Part shown: positions 59,681-64,000 of the stretch, piece after piece
How the letters are laid out: every line of letters starts with the position of its first letter
Position numbering within the stretch: the stretch's first letter is position 1
Assembly (NCBI RefSeq): GCF_022819085.1
Contig: NZ_JALHAG010000004.1
Span: forward strand, 124,001-188,000
DNA: 64,000 nt
Origin: Planococcus ruber
GTDB lineage: Bacteria; Bacillota; Bacilli; Bacillales_A; Planococcaceae
Reading direction: 5' to 3'
Position numbers and translations under genes: made by a program
The notes under the pieces: model-generated
Told to the model about the DNA's origin: nothing
The model's input: only the letters and a program-made list of their open reading frames with translations
The model's database searches: none

Positions 59681-60258
59681 TAGTCAATAATGTAGAACTT
59701 GTAATCAGCGCCGTCCGGCCGGATCAGTATCCGGAAGACGGCTTGCCGGAATTTGCCTTAGCGGGGCGTTCAAATGTCGGGAAATCGTCTTTCATCAACA
59801 AAATGATCGGCCGTAAAAGCATGGCGCGCATTTCCTCGAAGCCGGGGAAAACGCAGACCTTGAACTTTTACAAAATCGAAGAAAAATTATTCTATGTGGA
59901 CGTACCGGGCTACGGCTATGCAAAAGTAGCGAAAACGGAGCGAGAAGCATGGGGCAAAATGATCGAGCGGTATATCACGGGGCGCGAAGAATTGAAGGCG
60001 GTTATCCAAATCGTCGACCTTCGCCATCCTCCGAGCCGCGACGATATCGCCATGTACGATTTTATGAAGCATTACGACATTCCGTGCATCATCATTGCCA
60101 CGAAAGCGGATAAGATTCCAAAAGGGAAATGGGACAAGCATAAGAAAATTGTCCGTGAAACCCTGGAAATGGAAAAAGGCGATCCGCTAATCGTCTTTTC
60201 ATCTGAAACCGGGCTTGGCAAAGATGCCGCATGGGCTGAAATCGAAAAAAGAATGTAA
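59677..60258 (+). CDS. engB: Ribosome biogenesis GTPase EngB (YsxC)
   Basis: An essential GTPase of 50S subunit assembly. The 193-residue protein has G1 [10 protein letters not shown] (about 31), G2-region KPGKTQT, G3 DVPGYG (about 75), G4 TKADK and G5 SSETG. It overlaps lon by 4 nt, as in B. subtilis lonA-ysxC. A strong terminator follows 5 nt after its stop, then the third 21-bp repeat array. Confidence 0.96.
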   Translation: MIVNNVELVISAVRPDQYPEDGLPEFALAGRSNVGKSSFINKMIGRKSMARISSKPGKTQTLNFYKIEEKLFYVDVPGYGYAKVAKTEREAWGKMIERYITGREELKAVIQIVDLRHPPSRDDIAMYDFMKHYDIPCIIIATKADKIPKGKWDKHKKIVRETLEMEKGDPLIVFSSETGLGKDAAWAEIEKRM

Positions 60259-60263
60259 AGTGC

Positions 60264-60296
60264 AAGAGTGCAGCTCGCAGCTGCACTCTTTTTTTA
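60264..60296 (+). terminator. Intrinsic terminator after engB
   Basis: A perfect 12-bp stem, AAGAGTGCAGCT (60264-60275) with AGCTGCACTCTT (60279-60290), a 3-nt loop and a T-run. Confidence 0.92.
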
Positions 60297-60307
60297 TTTA
60301 TAATGGC

Positions 60308-60428
60308 ATTCTGCAAGTAAAATTGCCTATTCCGCAAATAAAACAGGAGATTCCGCAAACAAATCATTTATTGCGCAAATAAGCTTCCGTATTCCGCAAG
60401 TAAACGCAGTTATTCCGCAAACAACGGA
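60308..60428 (+). repeat. 21-bp tandem repeat array 3 (six units)
   Basis: Cores begin at 60312 (TGCAAGTAAA), 60333, 60354, 60374, 60395 and 60416; the steps are 21, 21, 20, 21 and 21 bp. Same CGCAAAYAAA core and orientation as arrays 1 and 2. Confidence 0.9.
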
Positions 60429-60509
60429 CCGCATGCTTAACGAGTTGCCGCACTATTTCGACTAAGAGCGTTATACTTGTTGTCGGAAGGATGCTTTGCT
60501 AAACTTACA

Positions 60510-60524
60510 TTATAATAATTATAA
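60510..60524 (+). promoter_or_regulatory. PerR box upstream of hemA
   Basis: TTATAATAATTATAA is a perfect match to the B. subtilis PerR operator TTATAATNATTATAA. PerR represses hemAXCDBL there and is released by peroxide, so peroxide control of haem synthesis is expected here as well. Confidence 0.85.
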
Positions 60525-60611
60525 AGTAATAATATTACCGCCCACTTTACAGCAAAATGTAAGAGTTTCATGGCTTGTTCACATTTTGAAAAGCTTATGG
60601 AACTATAATAG

Positions 60612-60620
60612 TGGTATACT
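60612..60620 (+). promoter_or_regulatory. hemA promoter, extended -10
   Basis: TGG followed by TATACT (60615-60620); a TATAAT at 60604-60609 with TTGAAA (60586) has a spacing too short. The PerR box lies about 100 bp upstream, so another start nearer to it is possible. Confidence 0.45.
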
Positions 60621-60661
60621 TATAGATAGGAAATATTGAACGTGAAAGGTGTTTTGATCCC

Positions 60662-62029
60662 ATGCATACATTAGTAGTCGGGGTGAATTATCGCTCTGCA
60701 CCCGTGGAAATCAGAGAAAAACTGTCGTTTATCGAGTCTGAACTTCCACAAGCGATGCAAGCGCTAAAAGAACAAAAAAGCATATTGGAAGATGTCATCG
60801 TATCGACCTGCAACCGGACAGAGATCTATGCAGTGGTCGATCAGCTTCACACAGGCCGCTACTATGTGAAGCAATTCTTGGCGGAGTATTTTGGGCTTCC
60901 GCAAGAATCATTTTCCCAATATTTATTTGTCTATGAACAAGAAGAAGCGGTTGAGCATCTGTTCCGGGTAACAGCCGGCATCGATTCCATGGTGCTTGGT
61001 GAAACTCAGATTCTTGGACAGGTCCGGAACAGTTTCCTGGCTGGCCAGGAATACGGGACGACCGGAACGGTATTCAACCAATTGTTCAAGCAAGCCGTGA
61101 CGCTCGCAAAGCGCGCGCATTCTGAAACGGCCATCGGCGAGAACGCCGTATCGGTTTCTTATGCAGCGGTTGAATTGGGCAAAAAAATCTTCGGCAGCTT
61201 GAAAAACAAGCATGTCGTGATTTTAGGCGCCGGCAAGATGGGCGAGCTTGCGATTAAGAACCTACAAGGCAGCGGCGCTAATCACGTGACGGTCATTAAC
61301 CGTACGTTTGAGAAAGCGGAAGCGGTTGCCGAGAAATTTGAAGGCAAAGCGTTGCCGATGAACCAATTGCAATGTGCATTGCTTGATGCAGACATTTTGA
61401 TTTCTTCAACAGGTGCAACGGATTTTGTCATCGATTTCGAATTGATGCAATATGTGGAGAAACTCCGCAAAGGCAAACCGTTATTCATGGTCGACATCGC
61501 CGTACCGCGTGACATCGATCCGCGCATTGGAGATTTGTCGAATGTCTTCTTGTATGACATCGATGATATGCAGGGAATCGTTGAAGCGAATTTGGCTGAA
61601 CGTGAACGCGCTGCAGGGGAAATCATGGCCATGATCGGGCAGGAGTCGAACCAATTCAATGATTGGCTTGCGACACTCGGTGTGGTTCCAGTGATTTCGG
61701 CCTTGCGCCAAAAAGCATTGGCCATCCAGTCGGAAACCATGGCGAGCATTGAAAACAAAATGCCGGATCTGACAGACCGCGAAAAGAAAATCCTCAACAA
61801 ACATACAAAATCGATCATCAACCAATTGTTGAAAGATCCGATTTTGCAGGCGAAAGAAATGGCCGGTGCGCCAAAAGCGCGGGAACAGCTCGAATTGTTC
61901 CAGCAAATCTTTGGCATTGAAGAGGAAGTTGAAGCAGAAATCCAGAAGCAGACGGCAGCCGTTAAACCTAAAGCAGCCGCTTCTTCAAAACAGGCAGAGC
62001 AACAGGAAATTCCCGGATATTCATTTTAA
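60662..62029 (+). CDS. hemA: Glutamyl-tRNA reductase
   Basis: The first enzyme of C5-pathway haem synthesis; it reduces glutamyl-tRNA to glutamate-1-semialdehyde. The 455-residue protein has the catalytic Cys50 in [28 protein letters not shown] (about 105-120), the NADPH site [10 protein letters not shown] (about 189-198) and the C-terminal dimerisation helix. AAAGGTG lies upstream of the ATG. First gene of hemA-hemX-hemC-hemD. Confidence 0.96.
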   Translation: MHTLVVGVNYRSAPVEIREKLSFIESELPQAMQALKEQKSILEDVIVSTCNRTEIYAVVDQLHTGRYYVKQFLAEYFGLPQESFSQYLFVYEQEEAVEHLFRVTAGIDSMVLGETQILGQVRNSFLAGQEYGTTGTVFNQLFKQAVTLAKRAHSETAIGENAVSVSYAAVELGKKIFGSLKNKHVVILGAGKMGELAIKNLQGSGANHVTVINRTFEKAEAVAEKFEGKALPMNQLQCALLDADILISSTGATDFVIDFELMQYVEKLRKGKPLFMVDIAVPRDIDPRIGDLSNVFLYDIDDMQGIVEANLAERERAAGEIMAMIGQESNQFNDWLATLGVVPVISALRQKALAIQSETMASIENKMPDLTDREKKILNKHTKSIINQLLKDPILQAKEMAGAPKAREQLELFQQIFGIEEEVEAEIQKQTAAVKPKAAASSKQAEQQEIPGYSF

Positions 62030-62113
62030 GCTTTCTGAAAGAGGCGTTTTCGAATCTATATGTTAAAATGTAGATACGAAGCGCCTTTAACTATGGAAAC
62101 GAAGGGGAATAGG

Positions 62114-62944
62114 ATGGCTGATATAACAATGGCAAGGCTGCATGAAGCTATGGTTATTCTATATGCTGTCAGCCTTGTTTTTTATTTTATCGATTATTTA
62201 TATAAAGAGAAAAAAGCCAGCCGCATTGCCATGACGTTGCTCGGAATTGTTTGGGTTTTGCAGACTGTGTTTTTGGCGCTGTATATTATTGAAACGCAGC
62301 GCTTTCCAATATTGACCCTTTTCGAAGGGATCTATTTTTATGCCTGGCTGCTCGTGACGTTGTCGCTCGTGCTGCGCATCTTTTACCGATTTGACTTTGC
62401 GGTATTTTTTATCAACATCATCGGATTTATCTTTATGACCATTCATACGTTTGCACCGGTCCAGATCGAACGTTCGCCGGTCGGGGAATCGCTCGTATCC
62501 GAGCTGCTCTTGATCCACATCACGTTTGCGATCCTGTCCTATGTGGCGTTTTCACTGTCTTTCGTTTTTTCAGCGCTTTACATGATTTTGTACCGGCTGC
62601 TGAAAAAGAAAAAGTGGACAAAGCAATGGAGCAATCTGCCGTCGCTTGGGCAAGCGGAGCTCGGCATGACGATTTCGATACTGGTCGGCATTTCCTTGCT
62701 GTTCGTATCGCTCGTCCTCGGGTTTCAATGGGCCGTCATTTCGCTCAATGAATTCTCGGTTTTCGATATGAAAATTGTCGGGTCATTCGTCCTGCTGCTT
62801 GTGTATAGCTGGATCCTGTACCGCAACCGCAAAGGCGCGCTCAGCGGCATGCCGTATGCCATGGCACATATTTATGCGTTTTTATTATTATTGATCAACT
62901 TCTTTTTAGGAAGTCGATTATCTGAATTTCATTTCTGGTATTAA
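62114..62944 (+). CDS. hemX: HemX, cytochrome c assembly-like membrane protein
   Basis: The start is ATG 62114 ([14 protein letters not shown]), with AAGGGGAATAGG upstream, giving 276 residues, the same as B. subtilis HemX. About eight transmembrane segments of the CcsA/CcmC-like type are visible, with a conserved [14 protein letters not shown] segment. In B. subtilis HemX lowers the cellular level of HemA. The ORF is open to 62060, but those starts lack a ribosome site. Confidence 0.93.
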   Translation: MADITMARLHEAMVILYAVSLVFYFIDYLYKEKKASRIAMTLLGIVWVLQTVFLALYIIETQRFPILTLFEGIYFYAWLLVTLSLVLRIFYRFDFAVFFINIIGFIFMTIHTFAPVQIERSPVGESLVSELLLIHITFAILSYVAFSLSFVFSALYMILYRLLKKKKWTKQWSNLPSLGQAELGMTISILVGISLLFVSLVLGFQWAVISLNEFSVFDMKIVGSFVLLLVYSWILYRNRKGALSGMPYAMAHIYAFLLLLINFFLGSRLSEFHFWY

Positions 62945-62961
62945 AGAAGGGTAGGATTCAA

Positions 62962-63891
62962 ATGAGAAAAATTATTGTAGGTTCAAGAAGAAGTAAACTT
63001 GCGTTGACACAAACGAATCAGTTTATCGAAAAATTAAAAACGGCAGGTGCGCCGTTTGAATTTGAAATAAAAGAAATCGTAACAAAAGGCGACCGGATTC
63101 TTGATGTAACGCTTTCGAAAGTTGGAGGCAAAGGCTTGTTCGTCAAAGAAATTGAACAGGCGCTCTACAATAAAGAAATCGACTTTGCAGTCCACAGCAT
63201 GAAAGATATGCCGTCGGTACTTCCGGAAGGCTTTGTCATTGGCTGTGTGCCGGAACGTGAAGATCCGCGTGATGCGTTCATTTCAAACGATCATGTGAAA
63301 TTGATGGACCTTCCAATTGGCGCCGTTGTCGGGACAAGCAGCTTGCGCCGCAGCTCACAGTTGCTGCTTCTGCGCCCGGACCTTGATATCCAGTGGATCC
63401 GCGGAAACATTGATACCCGCCTTGCGAAATTGCGCTCTGGCGACTTTGATGCGATTTTACTGGCTGCTGCCGGTCTGAAGCGCATGGGCTGGAAAGAAGA
63501 CATCGTGACGGAATTCCTGGAAGTCGATGAATGCCTTCCGGCGATCGGCCAAGGGGCACTAGGCATTGAATGCCGCGGAGAAGATACCGAATTGCTTGCG
63601 GAACTGGCAAAACTGAATGACGAGAACACGGCGCTTGCAGTTCATGCAGAACGCAAATTCTTACGAGATATGGATGGCAGCTGCCAAGTGCCGATTGCGG
63701 GCTATGCAACCGTTTCTGAAGGCGAAGTTTCGTTTACCGGTTTAATTTCGTCGCCGGACGCTGAACAAGTGTTCAAAGAAACAGCTGTCAGCCGCGATCC
63801 GATCGAAGCAGGCCGTACTGTAGCTGAAAAAATCAGTGCGCAAGGCGGCTATGACTTGATCCAAAAAGTAAAAGCTGAGAGCAATGTCTGA
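62962..63891 (+). CDS. hemC: Porphobilinogen deaminase (hydroxymethylbilane synthase)
   Basis: It joins four porphobilinogens into hydroxymethylbilane. The 309-residue protein begins [17 protein letters not shown] and has [41 protein letters not shown], the hydrolase-like [11 protein letters not shown] and the dipyrromethane-binding Cys in [22 protein letters not shown] precedes the ATG. Its end overlaps hemD by 8 nt. Confidence 0.97.
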   Translation: MRKIIVGSRRSKLALTQTNQFIEKLKTAGAPFEFEIKEIVTKGDRILDVTLSKVGGKGLFVKEIEQALYNKEIDFAVHSMKDMPSVLPEGFVIGCVPEREDPRDAFISNDHVKLMDLPIGAVVGTSSLRRSSQLLLLRPDLDIQWIRGNIDTRLAKLRSGDFDAILLAAAGLKRMGWKEDIVTEFLEVDECLPAIGQGALGIECRGEDTELLAELAKLNDENTALAVHAERKFLRDMDGSCQVPIAGYATVSEGEVSFTGLISSPDAEQVFKETAVSRDPIEAGRTVAEKISAQGGYDLIQKVKAESNV

Positions 63892-64000
63892 GAATATACA
63901 GCGTTTAAAGGGTGAGACCATTGTTTTCACCGGTTCTAGAAAGCCGGAAGAAGCGGTCTCGAGAGTAGAGGAATTGGGCGGCAAAGCATTGTATTTGCCG
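63884..64000 (+). CDS. hemD: Uroporphyrinogen-III synthase, 3' truncated by window edge
   Basis: ATG 63884 opens [20 protein letters not shown], followed by an [18 protein letters not shown] stretch; 39 codons are visible before the edge. The start lies inside the end of hemC (8-nt overlap), and TGAGAGCA upstream serves as a weak ribosome site. The N-terminal pattern (GxxIVFTGSR..., then E-L-G-G) and the order hemA-X-C-D support HemD, which cyclises hydroxymethylbilane. Confidence 0.85.
   Translation, partial: MSENIQRLKGETIVFTGSRKPEEAVSRVEELGGKALYLP

Overview
The window is a contiguous chromosomal core segment of a Gram-positive bacterium of the order Bacillales. Gene order follows the Bacillus subtilis polA-to-hem region almost gene for gene: polA-mutM-coaE-gapB-speD-nrdR-dnaB-dnaI-thrS-infC-rpmI-rplT-ysdAB-ysdC, then ysgA-pheST-rnhC-zapA-polX-mutS2-fatty acid genes-etfBA-trxA-uvrC-lysC-yslB-sdhCAB-ysmA-ysmB-racE-rph-rdgB, then ysoA-tig-clpX-lonA-engB-hemAXCD. 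Three genes that B. subtilis carries inside these blocks and uses for sporulation or germination (gerE, gerM, lonB) are absent, with intact neighbours abutting. That fits a non-sporulating lineage; Planococcaceae (Planococcus-like) is my best guess, from protein feel and gene content, not from a search.

Layout. 1-1159: truncated ATP-grasp ligase. 1372-3317: hflKC behind an ECF sigma-W-type promoter. 3475-12433: DNA replication, repair and central metabolism. 12446-16310: thrS under a Thr T-box and infC-rpmI-rplT under an L20-type leader, with infC starting at ATT. 16368-18757: ysdA, ysdB (minus strand, sigma-W-type promoter), a dimeric dUTPase and ysdC. 19030-21408: accessory genes (NERD protein, XRE regulator with two membrane proteins). 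21532-26063: ysgA and pheST under a Phe T-box. 26247-27960: an AT-rich three-gene pseudopilin operon. 28104-34585: rnhC, zapA, cvpA-like, polX, mutS2, yshE-like and a 26-residue membrane peptide. 34640-39776: fatty acid degradation genes with a cre site and a FadR operator. 40273-44003: trxA, uvrC and lysC under a lysine riboswitch. 44086-49989: yslB, sdhCAB, ysmA, a MarR regulator and racE. 50066-54314: rph, rdgB, one tRNA-Arg(TCT), a cxxc_20_cxxc protein, TetR, an Spx-like protein and a TPR protein. 54418-64000: tig, clpX, lonA, engB and the haem operon hemAXC(D) preceded by a perfect PerR box.

Regulation can be read directly in many places: two T-boxes, an L-box, an L20-type leader, a structured speD leader with an anti-Shine-Dalgarno sequence, two sigma-W-type promoters, PerR, FadR, CcpA-type and palindromic operators, and about 25 intrinsic terminators.

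Two repeat families are not explained by the genes. One is a set of four intergenic arrays with an almost exact 21-bp register; three share the core CGCAAAYAAA and the fourth carries CGCACCTAAA; two of them flank the NERD gene. The other is a dispersed family of imperfect palindromes of about 120 bp, with full and deleted copies; one full copy splits rpmI from rplT. No insertion sequence, prophage or CRISPR array was seen.
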